64,000 bases of DNA from XBB1006 sp051877515 (GTDB lineage: Bacteria > Bacillota > Clostridia > Lachnospirales > Lachnospiraceae): contig JBJEIY010000050.1 of the NCBI GenBank assembly GCA_051877515.1, forward strand, positions 62,001 to 126,000, in the 5' to 3' direction. The position numbers and the translations under genes are program-made. Shown piece after piece: positions 33,133 to 41,985 of this stretch. How positions within the stretch are numbered: position 1 is the stretch's first letter; each line of letters begins with the position of its first letter. The notes beneath the pieces are model-generated. The model was not told the origin of the DNA and did no database searches. It saw only the letters and a list, made by a program, of their open reading frames with translations.

Positions 33133-34256
33133 GTGCTCTCCTCTCGTTTGTAAATACTGTGGTACATAATCTCCTCCTTGTTCATTCCGTTGATATGAAT
33201 GATTTCATCCAGCTTGCGGCTTCCGTCCGGATATTTTTTCACATGAGCGATCACCTGTATACCGGAAGCGATCTGCGCCCGAATTGCCTTTAATGGCAGA
33301 TCCATGGCCATGAGCACCATGGTTTCCAGTCTGGACAGCGAATCCCTGCAGGTATTCGCATGTAACGTGCTTAAGGAACCCTGATGTCCCGTGTTTAACG
33401 TCTGCAAAAGATCCAGAGCTTCCGGTCCCCGTACCTCTCCCACGATGATGCGGTCCGGCCTCATTCGCAGAGATGCTTTGATCAGATCCCGCATGGTCAC
33501 TGCCAATGCTCCTTCTTCCGTTGCATCTCTGCATTCTAAGCGTATGAGATTGGGAGAGTTCTGGAGTCTTAATTCTGCGGAATCTTCTATGGTAATGACC
33601 CTCTCCTGTCGGGAGATTGCAGCAGACAGTGCATTTAACAACGTGGTTTTCCCGCTTCCCGTTCCCCCTGTAATGAGGATGGTCTGCTTTTCCTTCACCA
33701 GTCTCTCCAGGTAATCCGCTTCCTGCTGCCTCATGGTGCCGTTTTGAACCAAAAAAGAAAGACTCATGACATCCTGGGAGAATTTTCGTATGGTCACCAC
33801 CGGTCCCTGAAGGGAAATGGGACCAAGCACGATATGTACTCTGGATCCATCCCTTAACCGGGTATCTACGATGGGAGTCCGGGTGTTCACCCGCCTGTTA
33901 TGTTCCCCCACGATCTGGTCGATGATTTCCCGTAACCGGGTTTCACTTTCAAAGGATTTGTCAAATGGATACAGGCATCCGTTCTTTTCATAGAAAATGT
34001 GATCCGGTCCGTTGATCATAACCTCTGTCACTTCTTCATCCTGCATCAGGTCCTCAATGATGTCCAACCGTTTCAGGGAATTATAGAGTGTTTCCTGTGC
34101 AAGATGCCAATCTGCATACCGAAATCCCACTTCCCGTTCTTTTTGTGCCACTACCCGTTGTACGGTATTTAAGATCATGCTGTCATTATAATCCGACTGC
34201 TGCTCCAGATCCCGGAGAATCTCCTTTCGTAATTGTTTCAGTAATTCCTTATCCAA
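33129..34256 (-). CDS. tadA: Tad pilus assembly ATPase (TadA/CpaF)
   Basis: A 375-residue secretion ATPase that powers Flp pilus extension. Walker A is GGTGSGKTTLL. The Asp box/Walker B region is MRPDRIIVGEVRGPEALDLL, and the His box is TGHQGSLSTLHAN. The N-terminal domain (EDLMQDEEVTEVMINGPDHIF) is typical of CpaF. It overlaps tadZ by 8 bp and tadB by 4 bp. Confidence 0.96.
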   Translation of the reverse strand: MDKELLKQLRKEILRDLEQQSDYNDSMILNTVQRVVAQKEREVGFRYADWHLAQETLYNSLKRLDIIEDLMQDEEVTEVMINGPDHIFYEKNGCLYPFDKSFESETRLREIIDQIVGEHNRRVNTRTPIVDTRLRDGSRVHIVLGPISLQGPVVTIRKFSQDVMSLSFLVQNGTMRQQEADYLERLVKEKQTILITGGTGSGKTTLLNALSAAISRQERVITIEDSAELRLQNSPNLIRLECRDATEEGALAVTMRDLIKASLRMRPDRIIVGEVRGPEALDLLQTLNTGHQGSLSTLHANTCRDSLSRLETMVLMAMDLPLKAIRAQIASGIQVIAHVKKYPDGSRKLDEIIHINGMNKEEIMYHSIYKREEST

Positions 34257-35112
34257 CTTTATACTCCCACTCCTTTATCATAAGATCTACCGGATCCGGA
34301 TTCAGTTTGTTTAAGAAAGCCTGCCAGTCCATGTATCTTATGTCGTAGCTTTCCCGAATCTCTTCCTGCGCCGGAATGACACAGTACAATTCCGATGCCT
34401 TCTGCAGGATCTTTTCCAGACCATAGGCCAGTTCACTTAAATCCAGGATGATCTGATCATACAGACCGAAGGATAATACTTTTTCTAAAAGTATTGCAAA
34501 CTCCTCCTTCATCTCAGTCACATGGACAGGATTGTGAAAATAGGCCAGATAATCGTATCCCGGTGCCTTTCGTACGGCTGCCAGAATCTTCTCCCGGGTT
34601 ATGGCCTCCTTTCCCTGACTGTACACATAGAAACACAAGGCAGACAGATCGATCTGTCCTTCACAATCCTGCTTTTCCTCTTTGCTTGTAATACCAAAGC
34701 CACCGTAATGGATATACAAAACCTTCTCCATGGAGCCCATCTTTCTTGCAAATTGCTTGGCTGCCAGTGTCTGGGCACAGTTTCCTCCCGGTGTAAAAAA
34801 TAAGATCAGCCTGGTTGTCTTCTGTTGCACATCCGGCAGGAGCCTGTATCCTGTTTTAAACAGCAGCTCCCGCATCATATGGTCTGTGTTCTGATATCTG
34901 TATATACTTCTGTCATTTGACTGCAGTTCCTCCGAAAGATAAAACACCTCTTTTCCCTCTTCCCCGGCTTCTCCTGACTCTGTTACCAGGATTTCTTCTT
35001 CTCCTTCTTCCTGTACCACAAGAAAATACTCCTGCCAGTGTTTGCGGACATAATCTGCCATCATCCCCTGGTAATCCCTGTCGGCACAGCAAAATCTCAG
35101 CCTTTTCCTCAT
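34249..35112 (-). CDS. TadZ/CpaE-like pilus localisation protein, degenerate ATPase
   Basis: A 287-residue protein, first gene of the tad operon. Its layout, a receiver-like N-terminus followed by a ParA/MinD-like region, and its position fit CpaE/TadZ. The usual Walker A Lys/Gly signature is not visible: at the expected place is FTPGGNCAQTLAAKQFAR, with Cys-Ala replacing Gly-Lys-Thr. It may localise the pilus machine without ATP hydrolysis. A structured leader and consensus promoter lie upstream. Confidence 0.72.
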   Translation of the reverse strand: MRKRLRFCCADRDYQGMMADYVRKHWQEYFLVVQEEGEEEILVTESGEAGEEGKEVFYLSEELQSNDRSIYRYQNTDHMMRELLFKTGYRLLPDVQQKTTRLILFFTPGGNCAQTLAAKQFARKMGSMEKVLYIHYGGFGITSKEEKQDCEGQIDLSALCFYVYSQGKEAITREKILAAVRKAPGYDYLAYFHNPVHVTEMKEEFAILLEKVLSFGLYDQIILDLSELAYGLEKILQKASELYCVIPAQEEIRESYDIRYMDWQAFLNKLNPDPVDLMIKEWEYKVG

Positions 35113-35265
35113 TTTCCCCTCCTCTTTTGCACAACAAAAAGACCTGCTGCAATTCTTCCGCTTTTAAAAATAATCCTTGAAATCTCTGGAGCGAATTGCT
35201 CCGGAACGCCAACAGATAAAAGGTTGGCTCTCCTGCATCGGATCCGATGCATTGGTTTTTATGTA
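35113..35265 (-). ncRNA. Structured 5' leader of the tad operon
   Basis: About 150 nt lie between the predicted start of transcription near 35265 and the tadZ ATG. They contain three hairpins: a perfect 18-nt palindrome (35234-35251), gccaac/gttggc (35208-35213 with 35223-35228) and ggagc/gctcc (35188-35192 with 35198-35202). They occur one after another, then a U-rich stretch and the ribosome site AGGAGGGG. The arrangement suggests a riboswitch or protein-binding leader. I could not match it to a class I know. Confidence 0.5.
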
Positions 35266-35271
35266 GTTGAC

Positions 35272-35300
35272 ATTATAATACGGTCTTATTCATTTGCCAA
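35272..35300 (-). promoter_or_regulatory. Sigma-A promoter of the tad operon
   Basis: TTGGCA (35295-35300) and TATAAT (35272-35277) on the minus strand are separated by exactly 17 bp. The -35 box lies in a short palindrome (ttgccaactggcaa), which could also be a repressor site. Confidence 0.75.
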
Positions 35301-35312
35301 CTGGCAATTTTT

Positions 35313-35358
35313 CACAAAAAAAGGCTTGAGAGAATTCAGACAATTTCTCCCAAGCCTT
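35313..35358 (-). terminator. Terminator of the merR-ybjQ operon
   Basis: A stem of about 14 bp (35321-35334 with 35344-35358) has one mismatch and is followed on the minus strand by eight T. It lies 40 bp after the YbjQ gene and just upstream of the tad promoter, separating the two units. Confidence 0.85.
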
Positions 35359-35398
35359 GATTTTCTTCCTGTTTTACCTGTCAATATACCGTTGTTTT

Positions 35399-35710
35399 TT
35401 ATTTAAATTTCACGGCAGTACCATATACCATGACTTCGCTGGCTCCCTGCATGACGGCAGAGGAAGCATACCGGACATTAATAATGGCATCTGCACCAAG
35501 ACCGACAGCCTCATCTACCATTCGCTTGGTAGCAATTTGTCTGGCTTCATCAATCATTTCCGTATAACCCTTAATCTCTCCTCCTACCAGCGTTTTCATT
35601 CCTGCCATAAAATCCCGGCCGATATGCTTAGACTGTACGACGCCTCCTTTTACAATTCCCAGCGCCTCAATCTCCTGATCCGGTACATAACTAATACTTA
35701 GAAGCTTCAT
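35399..35710 (-). CDS. YbjQ/UPF0145 family protein
   Basis: A 103-residue protein with the family pattern GVVQSKHIGRDF, LVGGEIKGYTEM and GADAIINVRYASS. The family forms pentamers described as possible heavy-metal binders; no biochemical role is firm. It overlaps the end of the MerR-type gene by 20 bp, so both are on one transcript. The regulator may respond to the same stress. Confidence 0.92.
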   Translation of the reverse strand: MKLLSISYVPDQEIEALGIVKGGVVQSKHIGRDFMAGMKTLVGGEIKGYTEMIDEARQIATKRMVDEAVGLGADAIINVRYASSAVMQGASEVMVYGTAVKFK

Positions 35711-36335
35711 ATTCTTCTCCTCCTTTGATTTCTTTCATTCTCAAGGTTAATGCCATGACGATTCCCACGATGACTGCGGTGGGGATTCCCACCAGAAATA
35801 CCAAAAGTCCCACAGGCATTCCCGGTTCTGCTCCGTTTGCCCAAATGATCAGTCCAATGACCACTCCCATGAGCACCATCATCACCAGGGCCGCCACTAC
35901 AGCCGCCACGGACTTCTGCCTCTGGTCTTTTTTCTTTACATCTACCATTGTCTGACCCTCCTTTTCCATCAGATTCATCTGCGCAAGGTAGGTTGTCAGG
36001 TTTTCATGATTCCAGGTAAACCGGCTGTCGATCATGTTATTGCACAGTTCTTTCATCTTTCCGATTGCTTTCTGCTGTTCCGTAAGCCGAAGTATCTGGT
36101 GCTCCAAAACCACCTGAAAATCCTTTTTCTCATTTAACAAATCCCGGATCTCTTCAATAGATATCCCCATCATTCTTAAGATCTTAATGGTCTTTAGGAT
36201 GTTCACGTCAGCTTCACTGTAATCCCGGTATCCGTTTTCCTTATTTCGCCCGGGACTTAACAGATTCTCCTGCTCATAAAAACGGATATTCTTTTTGGTG
36301 ATCCCAACCAGACTTTCTACCTCGTTTATCTTCAT
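35691..36335 (-). CDS. MerR-family regulator with C-terminal membrane helices
   Basis: A 214-residue protein. Residues 1-70 are a MerR winged helix (KINEVESLVGITKKNIRFYE, NGYRDYSEADVNIL), then a dimerisation coiled coil (75-115). Residues 140-200 contain two membrane helices separated by GAEPGMPVG, so this is a membrane-tethered one-component regulator, probably sensing an envelope or hydrophobic signal. A perfect MerR-type operator in a 19-bp promoter spacer lies just upstream, so it is autoregulated. Confidence 0.9.
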   Translation of the reverse strand: MKINEVESLVGITKKNIRFYEQENLLSPGRNKENGYRDYSEADVNILKTIKILRMMGISIEEIRDLLNEKKDFQVVLEHQILRLTEQQKAIGKMKELCNNMIDSRFTWNHENLTTYLAQMNLMEKEGQTMVDVKKKDQRQKSVAAVVAALVMMVLMGVVIGLIIWANGAEPGMPVGLLVFLVGIPTAVIVGIVMALTLRMKEIKGGEEYEASKY

Positions 36336-36356
36336 GTTTTTCCTCCTGATATAGTG

Positions 36357-36387
36357 AAACTACACCTTCCACCTTGTGGAAGGTCAA
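36357..36387 (-). promoter_or_regulatory. MerR-type promoter/operator of the merR-ybjQ operon
   Basis: On the minus strand, TTGACC (36382-36387) and TAGTTT (36357-36362) are 19 bp apart. The spacer region holds a perfect 9-bp inverted repeat (36364-36372 and 36376-36384, 3-bp centre). A long spacer with central dyad is the hallmark of MerR activation by DNA twisting. Confidence 0.88.
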
Positions 36388-36466
36388 TACTTTTTTGAAA
36401 AAATATTACTTTTTTACATATTTTAAACCATTTTAGGAAATACTTACATACACGGAGGTGTAAAAC

Positions 36467-36691
36467 ATGCTTTTTTTTAAAAAACCAAAATCCATTCCTT
36501 TATCGGCTTCGGTTATCAATACCAACGATGCCAGGGAATTATCCCGTCTCAAAGATCAGGTGTCGGCAGCCTATGCCAATCTGAATTATGTGACGGAACC
36601 TGCTTTGATCGACAGTTGGATCTATGAGATAAACGCAGCTTCTCTTCGTTACGAATCCTACCTGAATCACGTAAAAAACGGCACAGACTAG
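36467..36691 (+). CDS. DUF2508/YaaL-like small protein
   Basis: A 74-residue helical protein. The C-terminal pattern NYVTEPALIDSWIYEINAAS and RYESYLNHVK matches the YaaL/DUF2508 group. In other Firmicutes these lie near recR and have no defined function. It is a single plus-strand gene with GGAGGTG upstream, divergent from the MerR operon. Its 3' end overlaps the terminator of the convergent flagellar unit. Confidence 0.8.
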   Translation: MLFFKKPKSIPLSASVINTNDARELSRLKDQVSAAYANLNYVTEPALIDSWIYEINAASLRYESYLNHVKNGTD

Positions 36692-36706
36692 GCTGTCTGT
36701 GCCGTT
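36673..36706 (-). terminator. Terminator of the fliS transcript
   Basis: A 12-bp perfect stem (36677-36688 with 36695-36706) has a 6-nt loop and is followed on the minus strand by six T. It overlaps the last codons of the convergent DUF2508 gene, whose own side lacks a T-run. Confidence 0.85.
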
Positions 36707-36719
36707 TGAATAATACGCC

Positions 36720-37193
36720 TTATGCGAAGAATCCTCTTTTTTCATCATCCATATATACTTCGTTCATACTGGTCTTTCCGTAGGTTATACCGGCCACCAC
36801 CGTTTGGGAATTCTTCATCAGCGGTTCGGAAGTATCTGCTTTTTCCATTCCCTGAATACCGATGTACAAATTGTCCAGTATCTTCCGGCAGTTTTCCATC
36901 CCGTCCAGATTCTTTTTCACTCTGCACAATGCCAACTGGTTTTGGCAAAAGCGATAGAGCCGGTACAACTGGCCGGAAATCTCATAGCTATGATCCAGAA
37001 TATCCTCCAGATGCCTTACGATGCTTTCGATCCTGGTAAGATCCATCTTTACTTCTTCCCAGTGACCCTCTTCATAGTCTCTTCTTGCATCTTCCATATA
37101 AGCAAAGATCATATCGTACTGTACTACAATGAGGGCGCTGCGGTTCGCATTTACAATGCGGGCCGTAAACTCCTGTTTCTGCTCTTTTTTCAT
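36720..37193 (-). CDS. fliS: Flagellar export chaperone FliS-like
   Basis: A protein of 157 residues. FliS binds the flagellin C-terminus and prevents early polymerisation. The helical pattern NANRSALIVVQYDMIFAYME, DLTRIESIVRHLEDILD and YRLYRFCQNQLALCRV is FliS-like. The ATG at 37193 follows GAGAGG. It lies 103 bp after the flagellin gene. The C-terminal 40 residues are longer than in usual FliS. Confidence 0.82.
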   Translation of the reverse strand: MKKEQKQEFTARIVNANRSALIVVQYDMIFAYMEDARRDYEEGHWEEVKMDLTRIESIVRHLEDILDHSYEISGQLYRLYRFCQNQLALCRVKKNLDGMENCRKILDNLYIGIQGMEKADTSEPLMKNSQTVVAGITYGKTSMNEVYMDDEKRGFFA

Positions 37194-37250
37194 GCTTAAA
37201 CCTCTCACAAGCTCAGCCGGCAAGCAGCCTTTCTTGTTATGAACAAAATC

Positions 37251-37279
37251 CCGGCTTTAACGTCTCCTGTTAAAGCCGG
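37251..37279 (-). terminator. Hairpin after the flagellin gene
   Basis: An 11-bp perfect stem (37251-37261 with 37269-37279) is followed on the minus strand by GATTTTG. The weak T-tract may allow read-through into fliS, a common way to set a high flagellin to chaperone ratio. Confidence 0.65.
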
Positions 37280-37295
37280 TAAAGAACTTCTTAAC

Positions 37296-38834
37296 TTACT
37301 GCAACAACTGTAGGGCCTGCTCCGGCAGGTCATTGGCCTGGGCAAGAACCGAGGTCGCTGCCTGCACCAACACATTCATCTGGGTGTAGGTGGACATTTC
37401 CGATGCCATATCCACATCTTCAATCCGAGAAAGCGCTGCATTCATGTTTTCATCTGTCTCATCCAGACTGTCAACCGCATAATCTAAACGGTTCTGTGCG
37501 GCACCAAGACTGCTCCTTACATTGGATACTTTTTCCAGCGCTTTATCTAAAGCGTCAATGGCTTTATCCGGTCCGGAAGCCTTTGTAACATCCAGATCAT
37601 CAATCCGCAGGGCTTTGGTAGACATATCCGGTATATCCACATCAATGGTCTGATACTGGTTGGCTCCAACCTGAAGGGACATATTTCCGATATCCGTAAC
37701 CTGCAGTAAAATGCTTTGGACATCCGCGCCGGTATCGGGATCAGTATCATTAAAGAATCCTCCTTCTTTCAGATCAAAGGATATAGAGAATCCATTGCGA
37801 TCTGTGATGGATACCGTATTTCCACTGGTAAGAACCGTAGCCTGGCGGGTAAAAGTATCACCGGTCAGTTTGATTTCCACATCGGATCCGGTTCGTGTCT
37901 GTTCTGCAGCTGTCAGTCCAAAAAATCCTGCAAAATTGTCATCGGAACAGGAAATGGTAATCTGCTCTGTTTTTCCCGTTTTCTGGGAAACAAAAGCCAA
38001 TGCGTCACCAAACTGGTATCCGCCTGCTTTGGGAATGTATCCCTCGGTTTCCAAATTGTCCCGACGGTCTGCATCACTGGGAATATCGTTGGCCTCTCCA
38101 TTGTAGCATACCAGATTAACACCTGCTTTTTCACAGGCATCGCGCAAAGCCGTGTATACTTCAGCTTCGGTTTCTCCCCCTTTGAAAGAAACGCCTACTC
38201 CGTTAATGGAGATCTGGCCCTCCGGTATGGCGGGTATAGTTGCTACCGGATCATTCGGGTCCTGAACCTGATAATTATCCAGGTTAGCCGGTTTTGCCGT
38301 CATCACTGCCCGGGTGGCATCCTTTGTAGCATACATGGAATAATCCCCGGTATTTACGGTAGAACTTACCTCTACCAAAGAAACCTGTCTTGTATTGGCA
38401 TACACCCTGCTGGATAAAGAACCATCCAGGAGGGTTTTCTTATTAAACTCTGTATCCGAGGATATGCGGTCAATTTCTGACTTTAATGCATCAATCTCTT
38501 TTTGGATCGAATCCAGATCTTCCTCCGCATTGGTACCGTTTGCTGCCTGTACGGACAGCTCTCTCATTCTCTGGAGCATGGAGGTCACTTCCTGCAGCGC
38601 ACCTTCTGCGGTCTGAATGACACTGATTCCGTCCGATGCATTTCGGGATGCACGCTCCAAACCCCGGATCTGGGTTTTCATTTTTGCGGAAAGCGCCATT
38701 CCTGCCGGATCATCCGATGCACGGTTAATCCGATATCCAGAGGATAACTTTTCCAAAGAAGAAGTCAGTGCACTTTCATTTTGTAATAATTTTGTATTTG
38801 CCACATAGGCTGACATATTATAATTGATCTTCAT
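37296..38834 (-). CDS. Flagellin
   Basis: A 512-residue filament protein. The conserved N-terminal 140 residues (LSSGYRINRASDDPAGMALS, TAEGALQEVTSMLQRMREL) and C-terminal 90 residues (SSLGAAQNRLDYAVDSL, NVLVQAATSVLAQANDLP) form the filament core. The 280-residue middle is the variable, surface-exposed region. There is no signal peptide, as expected for export by the flagellar type III system. A good sigma-28 promoter lies 28 bp upstream. Confidence 0.97.
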   Translation of the reverse strand: MKINYNMSAYVANTKLLQNESALTSSLEKLSSGYRINRASDDPAGMALSAKMKTQIRGLERASRNASDGISVIQTAEGALQEVTSMLQRMRELSVQAANGTNAEEDLDSIQKEIDALKSEIDRISSDTEFNKKTLLDGSLSSRVYANTRQVSLVEVSSTVNTGDYSMYATKDATRAVMTAKPANLDNYQVQDPNDPVATIPAIPEGQISINGVGVSFKGGETEAEVYTALRDACEKAGVNLVCYNGEANDIPSDADRRDNLETEGYIPKAGGYQFGDALAFVSQKTGKTEQITISCSDDNFAGFFGLTAAEQTRTGSDVEIKLTGDTFTRQATVLTSGNTVSITDRNGFSISFDLKEGGFFNDTDPDTGADVQSILLQVTDIGNMSLQVGANQYQTIDVDIPDMSTKALRIDDLDVTKASGPDKAIDALDKALEKVSNVRSSLGAAQNRLDYAVDSLDETDENMNAALSRIEDVDMASEMSTYTQMNVLVQAATSVLAQANDLPEQALQLLQ

Positions 38835-38861
38835 ATAGGCATCTCTCCTCTTACCTTCTAT

Positions 38862-38889
38862 GTATCGGCAGATTTCTTACGTTTCTTTA
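38862..38889 (-). promoter_or_regulatory. Sigma-28 promoter of flagellin
   Basis: TAAA (38886-38889) and GCCGATAC (38862-38869) on the minus strand are 16 bp apart, nearly exact to the motility consensus TAAA-N15/16-GCCGATAA. It predicts control by FliA/SigD. Confidence 0.9.
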
Positions 38890-38910
38890 CTGCCGCTTCC
38901 TTGTTAACCA

Positions 38911-41900
38911 TTACGATACCTCTTTCCTGTTTCCAAGCCCGGATAAAGACTTAAGAAATACTCTTGCTATGGTATACAGCGCTTTGGTCTGCACCGGAGA
39001 ACCTGTGTTTTCCCCGGTACCGCTTCCCCTGTAAAACTGCTCCAGAGATAGTTCCCTGCCGGAAACATAAGCCATAGAAGGCTTACCGGGAAGCTCTACT
39101 CCCGCCTCTGAAAGCTCTTTTACAAGTTCACTGCACAATCTTTCCTCCGTCTGTTCCAACTGACGGCTACTGTCCGGACTATCCGTAACGATATACCCCT
39201 TCAGCCCATTGCCGGCCATGGAAAATTCGGCTGCCAGTTTTCCCAGTGTTTCGGTCTGGGTAGTAATACAAACCTTTCCCTTTTCTTCTTTTCCCCGTAC
39301 GATCTTTAAGCTGACACAGCCCATCTCGTCAGCCACCAGTACAGGAATGGCATATTCTTCTTTTTTTCCAAGCTCTGATAAGATATTTAACTGCCGGCTT
39401 TCCATCTGCATCTGACGGATATCCAGACTGCTGATGTTCTCCTGCTCTATCATTCCTTCCATGACCTGCTCCGCCGTGTCTGCCAATGCCTTTTGTGCTT
39501 CTGCCATTTCCTCCGGTGTCTTGACCGCTTCACTGAAGTTTTCCCAGATCTTCTGCTTTTCCTCTGCCACTTCCTGCAACAGTTCGGCATGACCGGAATG
39601 CCTTTCAAATAGGGATTTATATAATTTATTCCGGTTTTTCATCAAATCTGCTACCGCCAGGATGTTTTCGGCACTTTTGGGTATATCCAGCTGCCGGAAC
39701 AACTCTTCCAGATCCCGGTTATGACTGATTTCCGTATAAGCCTGCCGGATCTGCTCCTGGCTCTGCTTCATCATCTTCTGCTCGTAATCTGCTTCTTCCT
39801 TTTCTTCTGCCTGGCGGACAGCCTCCAACAGCTGTTCCGGGGTAAGGTTCAGCAGATCCTCGCCTCCTACGGCTTTTTCTTTTGCTTCCAGAAGCTTACC
39901 CGGTGTTATTTCATAAAGTGTATTCTCCACACAGGCACTCTCATAAGCAGCCTCAACCTGCTGGGTAATGGAAAGATCAGCTACGAAATCCTCTGCTTTT
40001 TCTCCGGTCTGATCTCCGGCTGTCAGGTCAATTCCTCCGGACTTCATGGTGCGTACCTGGGTCATCAGATTACGAAGGGTCAGTTTTTCTCCGGACAGGA
40101 TCACTGCACCCACAGCTGCTCCATCGCTTTTTTCCACCTGTCGCAACAGACGGTATATCCCGATAAAACTGTCTTTCTCCTGTTCGCTGATCTCTCCCTG
40201 CTGCTCTAACTGCACCAGAAATCTGCTGTATCGCTGTGTATCCTTGTCATCCAGTGTATTTCTGATCTCTTCTGCTTTTGATAGAACATCTTCCAGAGAA
40301 TGATCCAGCGGATTATAGCCTTCCCGGATCATGGAAAGCACCACTTTGGGAGTCATGGCATGAAACAGAGTCTGTACCTGCTCGTCTTTCTGTTTCATAC
40401 CGAGAACATTTTCCGCTGTTATTTCTGTCTGATTATATGCCAGAATCCGGACCGCGCGCTGATTGGATGCGTTTACTTCAAGATCCAGATCATCCAGGAT
40501 ATCATCCACATTTCGAAAGGCCTTGTTTATGGAATCTCCCAAATCCGGTCGTACCTGGGTCATCATGGTTTCATAGGCGCCGTTTGCTTTTTCGTAAGAT
40601 ATCTTTTGCTCTTTGTTTTCTGCAGTCTCTGCAATCGTCTGGCGAACCTCAAACAGACTATTCTCCATGGAAAGATAACCCAGAACATATGCCGGTGCTT
40701 CTTTCATTTCCTGTAAGGCCTGTGTGGTATCCGTAAACTGCTGCCTGCTCATTGCTCCATCCACAGACGTGCCGCTTCCGTACAGGATTTTGCCAAGGGC
40801 TTCTTCCTGTTTTTTCAATTCTTCTACCAGATTCTCAAGGGGTTCGGTTTCAATATGAATCCCTTGTTTTAGCAGGGACAAATTCGCCTGCGCACTCATA
40901 TACAAACGAACCTGCTCCAAAGTGCGTCTTGCGGATACCAGACGGTACGTCTCTTTCGTCTCCGATATCCCCTTCTCTGCAGTCGGATTTTCTGTTACCG
41001 GATCGGTTTGTAGCAACGGTTCGGTTTCACTATTCTTTTCTGTCCTCTGGACAATTTCGATTGCCAGATTGGCAATGGTAATCTCCTTATCCTGCTTTAT
41101 CAGGCTTTCTACATCTTCTGTTATTGCAGTATCCACGATCTTATCCGCTGTAATTGCCCTCTCCTGCCAGGAAAAACCGGGTAAAAGCATACCTGCGGTT
41201 GCTGTACGTCCCAGTGTCATCGCATCTTTCATGGATTGCAGTATCTCCTGTTCACTTGCCGGGAGCTGTACCTGCTCAAGCTGTACCACATAATCATAGT
41301 TTTTCCGGGTCAGATCCACCCCGTTTTCCACCATGGTTACCGCGCGCTCCAGTGCAGATGGTGTAACCTCAATGGAAAGCTCTTCCATGCGCCGTATGAT
41401 CTGGTCCTTCAGATCTTCCCCTATTTGCAGTTTATGACCCTGGTTCGTTTCTTCCATTCCTGCTATCACACTTTTTGCCTGATAGAAATTCCCGATGGAA
41501 GGTTCCAGTTCATTTCCTGCCAGATAACAAATCTCCTCCCGTGTGGGCGTGACAAGTTTACATGCCATCTCATAAGCGGATATAGCTGTAGGCGACATGC
41601 TGCTTAATTCTTCCAAAGATAAATCTGCAATCTGAGCAACCTGTGTATTTCCACCTTCGATGAGTTCCATCTGGATCTTATCCACAACCGTTACCAGATT
41701 TTCCTCATCTTCTTCGGATAAATCCACGCCTTCTTCCTGTGCTTTTTCCACCAGGGAATCATTCATGACTCCTGCCACATATTCTGCATGGTTTGTGGTC
41801 TGGCTTTCTGTTATGGATTTTGCCTTTTGTGAAAGAGAACCCATGGTCTGTTCTCCATCAGTTGCCGGTGCTGCAGGTGCAAAAAAACCGGTGTTACCGG

Positions 41901-41985
41901 TTTTAGATGTTTCTGCCGTACTGACTACGGGCGTTTTTATTTCTTTGATCTGTTCTGTATTTGACTGAATCTGCTGTATATACAT
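38911..41985 (-). CDS. Large flagellin-locus protein of unknown function (DUF6240-like)
   Basis: A 1024-residue, strongly acidic, mostly helical protein with no membrane helix or signal. It is full of coiled-coil segments such as LEELSSMSPTAISAYEMACK and LLNLTPEQLLEAVRQAEEKE. The motif P-T/S-x-E-E... recurs loosely, suggesting repeated helical units. It resembles a Lachnospiraceae family next to flagellin genes (DUF6240, from memory). An intracellular scaffold or hook-length/motility regulator is possible but unproven. Its ribosome site lies inside the terminator of the preceding gene. Confidence 0.8.
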   Translation of the reverse strand: MYIQQIQSNTEQIKEIKTPVVSTAETSKTGNTGFFAPAAPATDGEQTMGSLSQKAKSITESQTTNHAEYVAGVMNDSLVEKAQEEGVDLSEEDEENLVTVVDKIQMELIEGGNTQVAQIADLSLEELSSMSPTAISAYEMACKLVTPTREEICYLAGNELEPSIGNFYQAKSVIAGMEETNQGHKLQIGEDLKDQIIRRMEELSIEVTPSALERAVTMVENGVDLTRKNYDYVVQLEQVQLPASEQEILQSMKDAMTLGRTATAGMLLPGFSWQERAITADKIVDTAITEDVESLIKQDKEITIANLAIEIVQRTEKNSETEPLLQTDPVTENPTAEKGISETKETYRLVSARRTLEQVRLYMSAQANLSLLKQGIHIETEPLENLVEELKKQEEALGKILYGSGTSVDGAMSRQQFTDTTQALQEMKEAPAYVLGYLSMENSLFEVRQTIAETAENKEQKISYEKANGAYETMMTQVRPDLGDSINKAFRNVDDILDDLDLEVNASNQRAVRILAYNQTEITAENVLGMKQKDEQVQTLFHAMTPKVVLSMIREGYNPLDHSLEDVLSKAEEIRNTLDDKDTQRYSRFLVQLEQQGEISEQEKDSFIGIYRLLRQVEKSDGAAVGAVILSGEKLTLRNLMTQVRTMKSGGIDLTAGDQTGEKAEDFVADLSITQQVEAAYESACVENTLYEITPGKLLEAKEKAVGGEDLLNLTPEQLLEAVRQAEEKEEADYEQKMMKQSQEQIRQAYTEISHNRDLEELFRQLDIPKSAENILAVADLMKNRNKLYKSLFERHSGHAELLQEVAEEKQKIWENFSEAVKTPEEMAEAQKALADTAEQVMEGMIEQENISSLDIRQMQMESRQLNILSELGKKEEYAIPVLVADEMGCVSLKIVRGKEEKGKVCITTQTETLGKLAAEFSMAGNGLKGYIVTDSPDSSRQLEQTEERLCSELVKELSEAGVELPGKPSMAYVSGRELSLEQFYRGSGTGENTGSPVQTKALYTIARVFLKSLSGLGNRKEVS

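Noticed and set aside
33205..33534. A 109-codon minus-strand frame inside tadA
   Set aside because: An out-of-frame shadow of the TadA ATPase gene with low-complexity content.
35113..35265. Glycine, cyclic-di-GMP or other known riboswitch in the tad leader
   Set aside because: A few bases recall the glycine aptamer (GGAGCAA), but the required paired GAGAG/CUCUC and other conserved blocks are missing.
37716..38417. A 233-codon plus-strand frame opposite flagellin
   Set aside because: It mirrors the flagellin variable region; no start signal or plausible protein features.
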